This document shows positions 34,320 through 42,942 of a DNA stretch of 64,000 nt, piece after piece; positions within the stretch are counted from its first letter, which is position 1; every line of letters starts with the position of its first letter. The stretch is from positions 1,550,001-1,614,000 of the forward strand of contig NZ_AP031500.1 of NCBI RefSeq assembly GCF_042847215.1. The letters are read 5' to 3'. A program made the position numbers and the translations under genes. The stretch comes from Gilvimarinus japonicus. GTDB lineage: Bacteria; Pseudomonadota; Gammaproteobacteria; Pseudomonadales; Cellvibrionaceae. The notes under the pieces were generated by a model. The model was not told where the DNA came from. It made no database searches and worked only from the letters and a program-made list of their open reading frames with translations.

Positions 34320-35126
34320 TTAGGCCAGTTTGTGGGTTTTGTCAAAAAAGCGCAACGTTTCGGCCACCTGCTTGTGCCAGTAGGCCCACTCGTGACCACC
34401 GCTACCTGCTTGAAACTGATGCGCAATGCCGGCAGAGCTTAAACGCTCACTTAATGTGAGGTTGCCGGGGAAAAGAACATCCTCCGTGCCGCAATCGAGC
34501 CGCATAGGGGGGAGGTGTTCTTGCATCTGGGTAAACCAGTAGAGAAGGTCGGGTTCTTGCTCGTTATCGCACTGATAAATGGCAAGATCTTCATTAACAA
34601 AGTGTTTAAAGTCTTCCAGGCAGGTGATAGAGGAATGCGCCGAAATACCGCTGACTTGACGCGCGTGTTTGGCGCCCAAACGCAGGGCGCCATACCCGCC
34701 CATCGATAGTCCGGATAAATAGACCTTGGAGCTACCACTTACACAGCTCAGTGACTGTGTAAGGGCGGTTAGTACGTCGTCCATTATCCAGCTGTCAAAA
34801 TCCAGGCCGTTACTTAGGGGTAAATAACCACTGCCAGCGTAATAGCTGCCGTCCTCGGGCATCACAAGTAGCATCTCGTCGATTTCGCCGCTTTCGCGCA
34901 GGCTCTCGTATACTTTGTGCACGCCACCTAAGTCCATCCATACCCAATGGTTGCCGTAAACGCCGTGCAGCAAAACAACAATGGGTAGGTTGGTCTTATC
35001 GCTATTGGCGTTGTAACAGCTAATGTTACCCCGGCCCTTTAGTGCCGATGAATGTACGGTTAAGTACTTCAGTTTACCCCCAAGCTCGCCAGAGCCCTTG
35101 GAGGCCTCAATTTGTTGAATCGTCAT
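34320..35126 (-). CDS. Esterase D/S-formylglutathione-hydrolase-like hydrolase
   Basis: A 268-residue alpha/beta hydrolase of the esterase-D type. The oxyanion segment is VVLLHGVYGNHWVW. The nucleophile elbow GLSMGGYGALRLG gives catalytic S141, with Asp in DCGTEDVLF and His in GSGGHEWAYW completing the triad. There is no signal peptide. S-formylglutathione hydrolases share the GxSMGGxGA elbow. Directly behind a zinc alcohol dehydrogenase (9-bp gap), it could finish formaldehyde oxidation, hydrolysing a formyl thioester to formate. A carbohydrate or acyl esterase is the main alternative. Confidence 0.75.
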   Translation of the reverse strand: MTIQQIEASKGSGELGGKLKYLTVHSSALKGRGNISCYNANSDKTNLPIVVLLHGVYGNHWVWMDLGGVHKVYESLRESGEIDEMLLVMPEDGSYYAGSGYLPLSNGLDFDSWIMDDVLTALTQSLSCVSGSSKVYLSGLSMGGYGALRLGAKHARQVSGISAHSSITCLEDFKHFVNEDLAIYQCDNEQEPDLLYWFTQMQEHLPPMRLDCGTEDVLFPGNLTLSERLSSAGIAHQFQAGSGGHEWAYWHKQVAETLRFFDKTHKLA

Positions 35127-35135
35127 AAGCGCGTT

Positions 35136-36251
35136 TTACTGTTCGGGGTCAATGATAATCACACCTTTCGCTAAGCGGCCGGCCAGCATATCTGCAAAGC
35201 CGTCGGCGACGTTTTCCAGTGTATAGGTTTTGCTGATGAGTTCGTCCAGCTTGATTTTTCCCGCGCCGTATAAATCGTACAGGCGGGGGAAGTCACGGCT
35301 GGGGTTACATTGACCGTACAGCGGGTTGATGTAAATTTTATCCCATTCAAACAGTTCACAGTCAAAATCGATACGCTGTTCGATTCCGCTGGCCTGTACC
35401 GCGGTGCCGGCGCTGCGAATCAGCTTAAGCGGGGCCGAGCCAAGGGCGGGTACCGCGGTGCACTCAAAGGCGTAATCGGCGCCGCGGCCGTTGTTAATGG
35501 CTTTTACGTCGCGGGCCACCTGATCAAAGTCTTTATCGTCTTTATTGGCGCGTACGGTATGAGTGGCGCCAAAGGCTTTGGCTTGCTCTAAACGCTCGTC
35601 GCTAATATCGATGGCGATGACTTTTGCCGCACCCGATAAGGCCGCACCTTGTATCACATTTAAACCAACGCCGCCGCAGCCAATGACACAGGCGGTAGAG
35701 CCCGCTTGCACCTTAGCGGCATTAACGGCCGAGCCCCAGCCCGTCATCACGCCGCAGGCGAGAATGGCGCCCACGCCAAAGGGAACGTGAGCGTCCAGTT
35801 TAGTGATAGCCTCTTGGCGTACGACGGTGTACTCGGACATGGTGCCTAAATGAAAAGAGCGCTCCACCGGTTTACCGTTAAGCTGGCTGGCGGCACCGTG
35901 GGCGTGACCACATAAGGTATCGGAGCATACTGGCGAATGGTTTTCGCAGATGTGGGTGTTGCCCTCTAAGCACTGAAAACAGTGGCCGCAGGGAATGGCC
36001 CAGTTAAGTAATACCCGGTCGCCAGGCGCCAGGTTGCTCACTGAACTACCCACAGCGTCTATCACGCCCGAGCCTTCGTGTCCCACCACAAAGGTTTTGT
36101 CCCAGTTCTGGATCGAATCCCAGTCGGTATGACACAGGCCGGCCGCTTTCAGTTTTACACGCACTTCGTGTGGGCCGGGCTCGCCCACGTCGATGCTGCG
36201 TAGCTCAAATTTGCCGCGGCCGTTGGACACTAGGGCTTTTGATTGTGGCAT
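35136..36251 (-). CDS. Zinc-dependent alcohol dehydrogenase, class-III-like (possible formaldehyde dehydrogenase)
   Basis: A 371-residue zinc alcohol dehydrogenase. The catalytic zinc ligands C40 and H58 and the structural zinc cysteines C88-x2-C91-x2-C94-x7-C102 are visible, with NAD loop IGCGGVGLNVIQGAAL. The overall plan matches class I/III enzymes, the latter oxidising S-hydroxymethylglutathione formed from formaldehyde. The pairing with an S-formylglutathione-hydrolase-like gene supports this. The P450 at 13 kb is expected to release formaldehyde, giving a reason for its presence. Thiol specificity cannot be judged by eye. The start at 36251 follows GAGGGG. Confidence 0.78.
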   Translation of the reverse strand: MPQSKALVSNGRGKFELRSIDVGEPGPHEVRVKLKAAGLCHTDWDSIQNWDKTFVVGHEGSGVIDAVGSSVSNLAPGDRVLLNWAIPCGHCFQCLEGNTHICENHSPVCSDTLCGHAHGAASQLNGKPVERSFHLGTMSEYTVVRQEAITKLDAHVPFGVGAILACGVMTGWGSAVNAAKVQAGSTACVIGCGGVGLNVIQGAALSGAAKVIAIDISDERLEQAKAFGATHTVRANKDDKDFDQVARDVKAINNGRGADYAFECTAVPALGSAPLKLIRSAGTAVQASGIEQRIDFDCELFEWDKIYINPLYGQCNPSRDFPRLYDLYGAGKIKLDELISKTYTLENVADGFADMLAGRLAKGVIIIDPEQ

Positions 36252-36258
36252 AGCTCCC

Positions 36259-36280
36259 CTCAAATTATCAGAAATTTGAG
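36259..36280. promoter_or_regulatory. Inverted repeat at ADH start region
   Basis: CTCAAATT (36259-36266) and AATTTGAG (36273-36280) form a perfect 8-bp inverted repeat with a 6-bp spacer, overlapping the ADH ribosome site. It is either an operator or a leader RNA hairpin that would hide the ribosome site. Confidence 0.4.
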
Positions 36281-36328
36281 GTATTTGACCACTGAAACAG
36301 GGGGGTTACTATAATATCTCGCCCTAAA

Positions 36329-36346
36329 GTGTCAGATGTATGACAT
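36329..36346. promoter_or_regulatory. TGTCA-N6-TGACA palindrome between ADH and AraC genes
   Basis: TGTCA (36330-36334) and TGACA (36341-36345) flank six bases. The 18-mer matches that at 14139-14156 upstream of the P450 operon at 14 positions. It lies in the ADH/AraC divergent promoter region. Confidence 0.5.
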
Positions 36347-36395
36347 GCTGCTGGTGGGCGATAAAACGAGTGTTCGGCGTGGGAGTGACTCATCA

Positions 36396-37256
36396 ATGAA
36401 GAAAAGTAATATCTACTGCGAGCCATTTTGTATTCGTCAGGGGCAAAACTTTGAGGTGCACCATGTGGTGTACAACCATGGTGATCCATACTCCTGCTTT
36501 ATGCACTTTCATGAGGTGCATGAGTTGATTGTATTTGAGGAGATCGAAGGCAGCTTTTTTTATAATCAGGGGGAATCGGCGCTAAACGACTACGATTTGG
36601 TGTTTACTCCCGCGTTAGAAACCCACGACTTTGAATTGACGGAGCGGCCAAAAAGTTGGCACATCGTCCAGTTTTTACCCTCCGTGCTAGAGGACCCGAA
36701 ACTTGCAGGCGCGGCCGATTTTTTCCGTTACGGCATGCACATGCGGCTCCCCGCGGAGCGTAAAGCCCAGGTCGCTCAAGCCACACATTGGTTGTTGCAA
36801 GCCTACGGTGAAAACCCTTTCAGTGAAAAATCCCAGCTTTTATTGGGGTTGTTGCTTACCTGTGTGGCTGAGTGTGCGACCCCAGTGCAGTCGCCTCATA
36901 CCCAGCCTTTACAGCGGGCGGCAGGTTTTGAACGCCTGACCCCAATTATCAATTTATTTCGTCACAAGCGTTCGGTTGAGCTGTCGCTGAAAGAGGCGGC
37001 CGAGCTGTGTCATTTGTCACCCTCGTACTTCTCGCGTTTATTTAAAAGTGTGTTTCGCTACAGCTACAGTGAATATGGTATTCGCCATCGTTTATATAGC
37101 GCGGCTAGATTGTTGGTGCAAAGTGAGCTCAGTATTACCGATATCGCTTATGAGCTAGGTTTTTCTAGCCCCTCTCACTTTATATCGCTGTTTAAAAAGC
37201 AGTTTGGGGTAACGCCTAAAAAATACCATGATCAAGTGGTAGTGAAAGGGGCGTAG
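36396..37256 (+). CDS. AraC family transcriptional regulator
   Basis: A 286-residue AraC/XylS-type regulator. The N-terminal cupin-like sensor contains YSCFMHFHEVHELIVFEE. The C-terminal pair of HTH motifs is LSLKEAAELCHLSPSYFSRLFK and ITDIAYELGFSSPSHFISLFKK, with the family ending FGVTPKKYH. The start at 36396 follows GGAGTG. It is divergent from the ADH/esterase operon and is the natural candidate to control it. It may also control the P450 operon, which carries a matching palindrome. The ligand is probably a sugar, judged from family and context. Confidence 0.88.
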   Translation: MKKSNIYCEPFCIRQGQNFEVHHVVYNHGDPYSCFMHFHEVHELIVFEEIEGSFFYNQGESALNDYDLVFTPALETHDFELTERPKSWHIVQFLPSVLEDPKLAGAADFFRYGMHMRLPAERKAQVAQATHWLLQAYGENPFSEKSQLLLGLLLTCVAECATPVQSPHTQPLQRAAGFERLTPIINLFRHKRSVELSLKEAAELCHLSPSYFSRLFKSVFRYSYSEYGIRHRLYSAARLLVQSELSITDIAYELGFSSPSHFISLFKKQFGVTPKKYHDQVVVKGA

Positions 37257-37359
37257 GCTGACATAACCGAAACACTGCAAGCCGAAACCCAGCCTTACAT
37301 TATCAAATAGCGCCTAGGGCGAAACCTATTTGCTTGAATCAGTCATTGCTAGAGAGTAT

Positions 37360-37371
37360 ATTGCATACAAT
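37360..37371. promoter_or_regulatory. ATTGCATACAAT site upstream of galE
   Basis: One mismatch to ATTGTATACAAT, 22 bp before the galE start, and immediately followed by a further TATACAAT half. It suggests control of the Leloir operon by the same regulator as the AHG genes. Confidence 0.55.
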
Positions 37372-37392
37372 ATACAATGATTGAGGTGGGTT

Positions 37393-38427
37393 ATGTCTGA
37401 TGGTGGCTCGGTATTGGTGACAGGTGGCGCTGGCTATATTGGCAGTCATGTCTGTGTAGAGCTAATTAGCGAAGGGTTTACACCCGTGGTGGTGGATAAC
37501 CTATGTAACAGCAATCGCGAGGTAATGGATCGCATCGAAACCATTACCGGTAAGCGCCCTGCACTGTATGTCGAAGATATTTGTGATCGCGCCGCATTGG
37601 ATAGGGTTTTTGCCGCCCACAATGTCGAGGCGGTGATGCATTTTGCCGGGCTTAAAGCGGTGGGCGAGTCGAGCACCATTCCCTTGTCTTATTACCAAAA
37701 CAATGTCGCCGGTTCACTAACGTTGTTTGAGGCGATGGCGGCCCATGATGTATGCAAGCTCATTTTTAGCTCCTCGGCCACGGTGTACGGCGACCCGGCC
37801 AGTGTGCCCATCGACGAAGACTTTCCCATCGGCGCCACCAACCCCTACGGGCGCACCAAGCTGATGGTAGAGGAAATTCTGCAAGATATGTCCCGCGCGC
37901 CCAGCGCTAAATGGAACACCAGCTTGTTACGTTATTTTAATCCGGTGGGCGCGCACGAGTCAGGTTTAATTGGCGAAGACCCGCTGGGCATTCCCAATAA
38001 CCTGGTGCCCTATATCGCGCAGGTGGCGGTAGAAAAACTGCCAGCTTTGCAAGTGTTTGGCGATGACTACAACACCCCCGATGGTACTGGTGTGCGCGAT
38101 TACATCCACGTGGTGGACTTGGCCCGTGGTCATGTGGCGGCGCTGCAAAAACAACAGCAGCAAGACGCTGGCTGTCGTGTGTACAACCTGGGCACCGGTA
38201 ATGGCTACTCAGTGCTTGAGGTGGTCAACGCTTTCTCTAAGGCTTGCAACAAAGCAATCCCCTACAACGTAGCGCCGCGTCGCGCCGGCGATATTGCCCG
38301 CTGCTACGCTAAAACCGAGCTCGCCGAGCGCGAGCTCGGTTGGAAAGCGCAATACGATATTGAGCGCATGATGGTCGATACCTGGCGCTGGCAAAGTAAT
38401 AACCCCAACGGCTACCGCCAAAGCTAG
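37393..38427 (+). CDS. galE: UDP-glucose 4-epimerase
   Basis: A 344-residue extended short-chain dehydrogenase that interconverts UDP-galactose and UDP-glucose. The N-terminal LVTGGAGYIGSHVCVEL binds NAD. SSSATVYGDP supplies the catalytic serine/threonine region, and NPYGRTK the Tyr-x3-Lys pair. The start at 37393 follows GAGGTGGG. It is the first gene of a galE-galT-galK operon that would use D-galactose released from agar by GH117 and related enzymes. Confidence 0.95.
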   Translation: MSDGGSVLVTGGAGYIGSHVCVELISEGFTPVVVDNLCNSNREVMDRIETITGKRPALYVEDICDRAALDRVFAAHNVEAVMHFAGLKAVGESSTIPLSYYQNNVAGSLTLFEAMAAHDVCKLIFSSSATVYGDPASVPIDEDFPIGATNPYGRTKLMVEEILQDMSRAPSAKWNTSLLRYFNPVGAHESGLIGEDPLGIPNNLVPYIAQVAVEKLPALQVFGDDYNTPDGTGVRDYIHVVDLARGHVAALQKQQQQDAGCRVYNLGTGNGYSVLEVVNAFSKACNKAIPYNVAPRRAGDIARCYAKTELAERELGWKAQYDIERMMVDTWRWQSNNPNGYRQS

Positions 38428-38447
38428 TTCTGTTTACGAGAGATCTC

Positions 38448-39479
38448 ATGAGCGTATTAAACGATAAAAGTCATCGCCGCTTTAACCCGCTGTTGGGGGA
38501 GTGGATTTTAGTCTCTCCGCATCGGGGCAAGCGACCCTGGCAGGGTCAGCAAGAAGCGCCACAACCAAGCGGCGCCGCAAGCTACGATGAAAAATGCTAC
38601 CTGTGCCCAGGCAATACCCGTATTACCGGCGATGTAAACCCAGACTATAAAGGCACGTTTGTTTTTCAAAACGATTTTCCGGCGCTGCAAGCGAATAACG
38701 ACGACGAAAGCTCAGATGATGAGCTGTTCCGCTATCAGGCCGCCAAAGGTGAGGCGAGGGTAATTTGTTTTTCGTCCGATCACAGCAAAAGCCTGCCGCA
38801 GTTGAGCGAAGCGGAGATCGGTGGAGTGATCGATACCTGGCGCGAGCAAATGATCGAGCTGGGCGAGCGTTACCAATGGGTTCAGGTGTTTGAAAACAAA
38901 GGCGCGGTGATGGGCTGTTCTAATCCCCATCCACACGGTCAGATTTGGGCGCAGGATACGCTGCCCACTGAGGCGGAAAAGATTGACCGAAATTTAAAAA
39001 GCTACTATCAGCGCCACGGCCGTAACTTATTGCTGGACTATGTAGAAAAAGAAATTGCCAAAGGCGAGCGCGTGGTTGAGGTAAACGAACACTGGGCAGT
39101 GCTGGTACCGTTTTGGGCGTGCTGGCCGTTTGAGGTGATTTTGCTGCCGCGCTTTGCGGCCAAAACCTTTGCCGATGTAAGCCCGGAGCAGCAACAAGCA
39201 CTTGCCAGTATTTTAAAGCTGGCGCTGACGCGCTATGACAATCTGTTTCAGTGCAGTTTTCCGTACTCTATGGGCTGGCGAGCTCAACCGTTTAATGGCC
39301 ATGCGAACGATCACTGGCAGTTGCACGCTAGCTTCTTCCCGCCCCTGTTGCGCAGCGCCAGTGTAAAGAAATTTATGGTGGGTTACGAAATGCTGGCCGA
39401 AGCCCAGCGTGATATCACCCCCGAGCAGGCCGCCGAACGCTTACGCGCCTGCAGTACGACGCATTATTTAGAGAGCTAA
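38448..39479 (+). CDS. galT: Galactose-1-phosphate uridylyltransferase
   Basis: A 343-residue class I GalT. The catalytic motif NPHPHGQIW is present, with the second His as nucleophile, preceded by the family block FENKGAVMGCS. The zinc-site cysteines appear in KCYLCPGN. It exchanges UMP between UDP-glucose and galactose 1-phosphate. It lies 20 bp after galE and 4 bp before galK. Confidence 0.96.
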   Translation: MSVLNDKSHRRFNPLLGEWILVSPHRGKRPWQGQQEAPQPSGAASYDEKCYLCPGNTRITGDVNPDYKGTFVFQNDFPALQANNDDESSDDELFRYQAAKGEARVICFSSDHSKSLPQLSEAEIGGVIDTWREQMIELGERYQWVQVFENKGAVMGCSNPHPHGQIWAQDTLPTEAEKIDRNLKSYYQRHGRNLLLDYVEKEIAKGERVVEVNEHWAVLVPFWACWPFEVILLPRFAAKTFADVSPEQQQALASILKLALTRYDNLFQCSFPYSMGWRAQPFNGHANDHWQLHASFFPPLLRSASVKKFMVGYEMLAEAQRDITPEQAAERLRACSTTHYLES

Positions 39480-39483
39480 CATC

Positions 39484-40632
39484 ATGCAGAAAAAAGTAAC
39501 CGACCGGTTTTTATCGATCTACAGTAAAAACGCTACCAGCGCATATTTTGCGCCGGGACGGGTGAATATCATTGGTGAGCACACGGATTATAACGACGGG
39601 TTTGTGTTTCCTTGTGCTTTAGAGTTTGGTACTTACATTGCGGTATCGGTGCGTGATGATAACCTTATGCGTGTGTGTGCGGGTAATTTTAATGACGAAT
39701 TTAACCAGTGGACATTAAATGCGGATGTTGCTACCGATCCTAGTTGTTTGTGGTCAAACTATTTGCGTGGGGTTTGCTCGTTGCTGCTGGCGCAGGGGAA
39801 CTGCCTAAAGGGGATGGATGTTTACGTAGAGGGTAATGTCCCGCGTGGGGCAGGGCTCAGTTCCTCAGCGTCGTTATCGGTGGCTTTTGCCAAAACGCTG
39901 AGTGAGATAAATAACCTGGGTCTAACCATTAACGATATAGCGCGCGTGGCACAATCGGCCGAGAATGATTTTGCCGGCTGTAGTTGCGGCATTATGGATC
40001 AATTGGCCTCAGCCGGCGGCAAAGAAGGGCATGCGCTACTGCTCGACTGTCGCGATCTATCGTTTGATTTGGTGTCTATCCCCGAGGCGTTGGATATTTT
40101 GATTATCGACTCGCGGGTTGAGCGCAACCTGGTGGGCAGTGAATACAACGATCGCCGCGCCGATTGCGAGCGCGCGGCTCAGGCGTTGGGTGTGAGCATC
40201 TTGCGCGATGCCACCCTGGATATGTTAGAGCAAAAGCGCGAGCAACTGGACGAGCTTGCCTACCGCCGTGCGCGTCACGTGTTGACTGAAAACGATCGTA
40301 CCCAACGCTGCGCCAGTGCCTTAAAAACCGACGATCTGCCCACGGTGTATCAAACCATGCGCGATTCGCATACCTCGATGCGCGACGACTTTGAGATTAC
40401 CGTCCCCGAAATCGATTTTATTGTAGAGACGATTGACGCTCAGCTGAATAACGACGGCGGTGTGCGTATGACCGGTGGCGGCTTTGGCGGCTGTGTGGTG
40501 GCCTTAGTGCCCAACGAGAAAGCGCAGGCGATCGAAGCCGACGTTAAAGCTAAATACGCCGAGAAGTTTGCCAAGGAGCCCAACGTCTATCACTGCAAAG
40601 CAAAAGACGGCGCACGGGTGCTGTACTCGTAA
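39484..40632 (+). CDS. galK: Galactokinase
   Basis: A 382-residue GHMP-family kinase phosphorylating D-galactose at C1. The galactokinase signature GRVNIIGEHTDYNDG lies near residue 25. The ATP loop PRGAGLSSSASLSVA is near residue 120, and the third motif MTGGGFGGCVVALV near residue 335. It ends the gal operon, followed by a bidirectional terminator shared with the convergent GH117 gene. Confidence 0.96.
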   Translation: MQKKVTDRFLSIYSKNATSAYFAPGRVNIIGEHTDYNDGFVFPCALEFGTYIAVSVRDDNLMRVCAGNFNDEFNQWTLNADVATDPSCLWSNYLRGVCSLLLAQGNCLKGMDVYVEGNVPRGAGLSSSASLSVAFAKTLSEINNLGLTINDIARVAQSAENDFAGCSCGIMDQLASAGGKEGHALLLDCRDLSFDLVSIPEALDILIIDSRVERNLVGSEYNDRRADCERAAQALGVSILRDATLDMLEQKREQLDELAYRRARHVLTENDRTQRCASALKTDDLPTVYQTMRDSHTSMRDDFEITVPEIDFIVETIDAQLNNDGGVRMTGGGFGGCVVALVPNEKAQAIEADVKAKYAEKFAKEPNVYHCKAKDGARVLYS

Positions 40633-40682
40633 AACACCTGCGCCGCTAACCCGGTGCAGCCCGTAGCGTTGAAAAAGCCAGA

Positions 40683-40718
40683 CACAAAAAAGCCAGCACG
40701 TGTGCTGGCTTTTTTGTG
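40683..40718. terminator. Bidirectional Rho-independent terminator
   Basis: A perfect 17-bp palindromic stem (40683-40699 with 40702-40718) has an A-run on one side and a T-run on the other. It serves both galK (plus) and the GH117 gene (minus). Confidence 0.93.
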
Positions 40719-40732
40719 AGGTTAGCTTGGGC

Positions 40733-41845
40733 TTATACGCCCGAGCCACCGGTTTGCTGAAACGTGCCGCTTTCCAGTACCTGGCGCCGGGCCTTGTACT
40801 GACAAATATAGTTCCAGTTCCAACTGGCATCGTACTTATGGCACAGGCCCCACTCGATGCCGGCCATGGCGTCGTCGGAGCTTTCATAACCGGGCTTGCG
40901 GTACATGCCCATGGCCTCGGGGGCGCCCTTGATGTGCGACATAATGTCAAAGTTGACGCCATCCTCGGCCCACTGACAAGTGTTTTTTTCCGGGCCGTCG
41001 GTGGTAAGGATGCACGCCATGCCGTTGTTGTAATGCCACACCGCCACCTCGTGACCACTGTTGGTCACTGGGTTTAACGGCGATTTTGTGTAAGGGCCTA
41101 AAATATTGTCGGCAATGGCGACGCCGTGCTTGATCTCGCGGCCGCCAAAGTTCATGCCTTCGCCCATGATTTCGCCTTTGTAATACAGGTAGAACTGGCC
41201 TTTAAAGAACATCAGGCAAGGGTCGTGTACTTTGTGGCTGTCAAAGTCGCCGCGCTCTTTTACGTGAAAGCGGTTGTCTTCGTCGCCATCCCACACGCCG
41301 TTTTCGGCGGGGCTTAAAATGGGTGCGTCGGACTTGCTCCAGGGACCGTAGGGAGAATCGCTGTGGGCGATAGCAATATGCTCTTTACTGCGGTTTAGGT
41401 AGGGCGCCTGCACTACCTGGTATACCAGATAGTAACGGCCTTCGTGCTCCAGTACTTCGGGGGTAAAGCAGGCGCGGTCGTCGTAGCGGCCAGACTCGCC
41501 GGGTACTACCGCCGGGCCTTCTTCTGTCCAGTGGTAACCGTCTTTGGAGCTGGCGTGCCAGACTTCGGTTTTGTCCCAGGGGAAGACTTTATCGTCGGGG
41601 TTGTCGCTGCCAAAGCCCACTGTTTCGCCTTCGCCTTTGGTGTAATACACATGCAGGGTATCGCCGACGTTAATCACGGCGCTGGGGTCGCGGCGGATGA
41701 CGCCTTCTTGGTAGGCAAAGTCGCCACCTAGGGGCTCAATGTCAAACTCAAAAACCCAATCGGCATTGGTGCTGTCGTAACCGCGCTCCAGCGCGCGCAA
41801 ACTGGCTTTGCTTAGTGGTTTTTGACTGTTTTTTTGATTTTGCAT
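40733..41845 (-). CDS. GH117 alpha-1,3-(3,6-anhydro)-L-galactosidase (neoagarobiose hydrolase)
   Basis: A 370-residue five-bladed beta-propeller without a signal peptide, so cytoplasmic. Length and motifs match neoagarobiose hydrolases of Saccharophagus and Zobellia: VIRRDPSAV with general-base D53, DSHKVHDPCLMFFKG, and NSGHEVAVWHYNNG containing the catalytic His. The N-terminal helix (residues 1-20) fits the domain-swap helix of the family. It removes the terminal L-AHG from neoagaro-oligosaccharides, giving AHG for the 16.9-22.9 kb operon and galactose for galETK. kdgK lies upstream on the same strand. Confidence 0.93.
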   Translation of the reverse strand: MQNQKNSQKPLSKASLRALERGYDSTNADWVFEFDIEPLGGDFAYQEGVIRRDPSAVINVGDTLHVYYTKGEGETVGFGSDNPDDKVFPWDKTEVWHASSKDGYHWTEEGPAVVPGESGRYDDRACFTPEVLEHEGRYYLVYQVVQAPYLNRSKEHIAIAHSDSPYGPWSKSDAPILSPAENGVWDGDEDNRFHVKERGDFDSHKVHDPCLMFFKGQFYLYYKGEIMGEGMNFGGREIKHGVAIADNILGPYTKSPLNPVTNSGHEVAVWHYNNGMACILTTDGPEKNTCQWAEDGVNFDIMSHIKGAPEAMGMYRKPGYESSDDAMAGIEWGLCHKYDASWNWNYICQYKARRQVLESGTFQQTGGSGV

Positions 41846-41891
41846 GAGGTTGCTCTCGTGTTGCAGTGCAATGGGTACGACGTCTTGGCGG

Positions 41892-42821
41892 TTACGCCAT
41901 CGTCATGTAAGCTGGCCCGCTGGCGGTATTATCGTTTGCCATAATAGCACCTGAGTGACCGATCACCTTGGCGGACATTCGGCAGCCCGCGGCAATTGCC
42001 TCCGGTGTGCTCGAACCGCCAATTCTGCTGGCAAGGTAAGCGGCGTTAAATGAGTCTCCAGCGGCGGTGGTGTCGACAATGAGGTTTACCTTGGGAACCT
42101 GAAACTCGCCTTGCTGCGCGCCGTTACGGTAGAGAATAGAGTCGGGACCGTTTTTGATAATAATCTCTTGTATGTCGTAAGCGGAGAGTAGCTCACAAGC
42201 TTGTTGGGCGCTCTCGCAACGGAATATTTGTTGTAAGTCATCCATGCCGGGTAGGGCGATATCACAGGCACTAAAGGCCCAGCGGTATTCCGTAAGGTAT
42301 TCGCTTTCGGATTGCCACAGTGCTGGGCGAAAGTTTGCATCGAATATTACGGTTGTGCCTAGTTTTTTTAAGTCGGCGACCCAGCGCTTGAACGTAAAGC
42401 GGCTAGCGGGATCCAATATAGCAAGGCTAATACCGCTAAAAAACAAGTGGTCGGGGGTGGCTATCGCGTACAAGTCGATTAGTTTAATTGCATCGCGGGC
42501 CGCCGAGTTGCTGCGCCAGTAAGTAAACTCTCGTTCACCGCTGCTGTCATTTTGCACCATATAAAGGCCTAGGTGTTTGCTCGGGTGGGTCGCCATACAG
42601 TCGGTGTCCACACCTTCGTGTTCGAGCGCGGCGCGCAACCCTTGACTCAAAGCATCGCTACCCGTGGCCGAGAGCATTTTAACCTTTAATGCCGGTGGAG
42701 CCAGGCGGGCCAGGTATACCGCCACACTAAAGACATCCCCGGCGTAAGCGCGACGCATTAACGGGCCCTCTTTAGTGGTGAGCTCCAGCATCGACTCGCC
42801 AAAAATCAGAATGTTGCTCAT
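41892..42821 (-). CDS. kdgK: 2-keto-3-deoxygluconate kinase (PfkB family)
   Basis: A 309-residue ribokinase-type kinase. The N-terminal FGESMLELT and the C-terminal catalytic TAAGDSFNAAYLA (Asp base) are those of KDG kinases. DANFRPALWQSESEY is the second family block. It phosphorylates KDG, the product of KduD, to KDPG. The KDPG aldolase needed next is not in the window. The start at 42821 follows AAGGAC; an in-frame ATG at 42866 would add 15 non-conserved residues. A perfect ATTGTATACAAT site is 69 bp upstream. Confidence 0.88.
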   Translation of the reverse strand: MSNILIFGESMLELTTKEGPLMRRAYAGDVFSVAVYLARLAPPALKVKMLSATGSDALSQGLRAALEHEGVDTDCMATHPSKHLGLYMVQNDSSGEREFTYWRSNSAARDAIKLIDLYAIATPDHLFFSGISLAILDPASRFTFKRWVADLKKLGTTVIFDANFRPALWQSESEYLTEYRWAFSACDIALPGMDDLQQIFRCESAQQACELLSAYDIQEIIIKNGPDSILYRNGAQQGEFQVPKVNLIVDTTAAGDSFNAAYLASRIGGSSTPEAIAAGCRMSAKVIGHSGAIMANDNTASGPAYMTMA

Positions 42822-42889
42822 AGAGAAAGTCCTTAGCGGCCAGGTGAAATTTGCTATTGCGACCATGGGGTCGGCTCTTTGTTTTGTTT

Positions 42890-42901
42890 ATTGTATACAA
42901 T
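42890..42901. promoter_or_regulatory. ATTGTATACAAT palindrome upstream of kdgK
   Basis: A perfect copy of the 12-bp element. A TATAAT hexamer on the minus strand (42932-42937) could be the kdgK -10 box, which would put this site just inside the transcript. On the plus strand it directly precedes a TTGACA box. Confidence 0.65.
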
Positions 42902-42907
42902 AAATAG

Positions 42908-42936
42908 TTGACATGCGAGCATTCTTGTTGGATTAT
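42908..42936 (+). promoter_or_regulatory. Candidate sigma-70 promoter, plus strand
   Basis: TTGACA (42908-42913), a 17-bp spacer and GATTAT (42931-42936). The -35 box is perfect and the -10 box is four of six. It would drive transcription away from kdgK toward the terminator at 43096. Confidence 0.35.
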
Positions 42937-42942
42937 ATAGGT

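Noticed and set aside
32316..37256. Regulatory block as a mobile insertion splitting the agar locus
   Set aside because: No transposase, integrase, terminal repeats or tRNA were seen at either edge, and the GntR and AraC genes fit the sugar locus.
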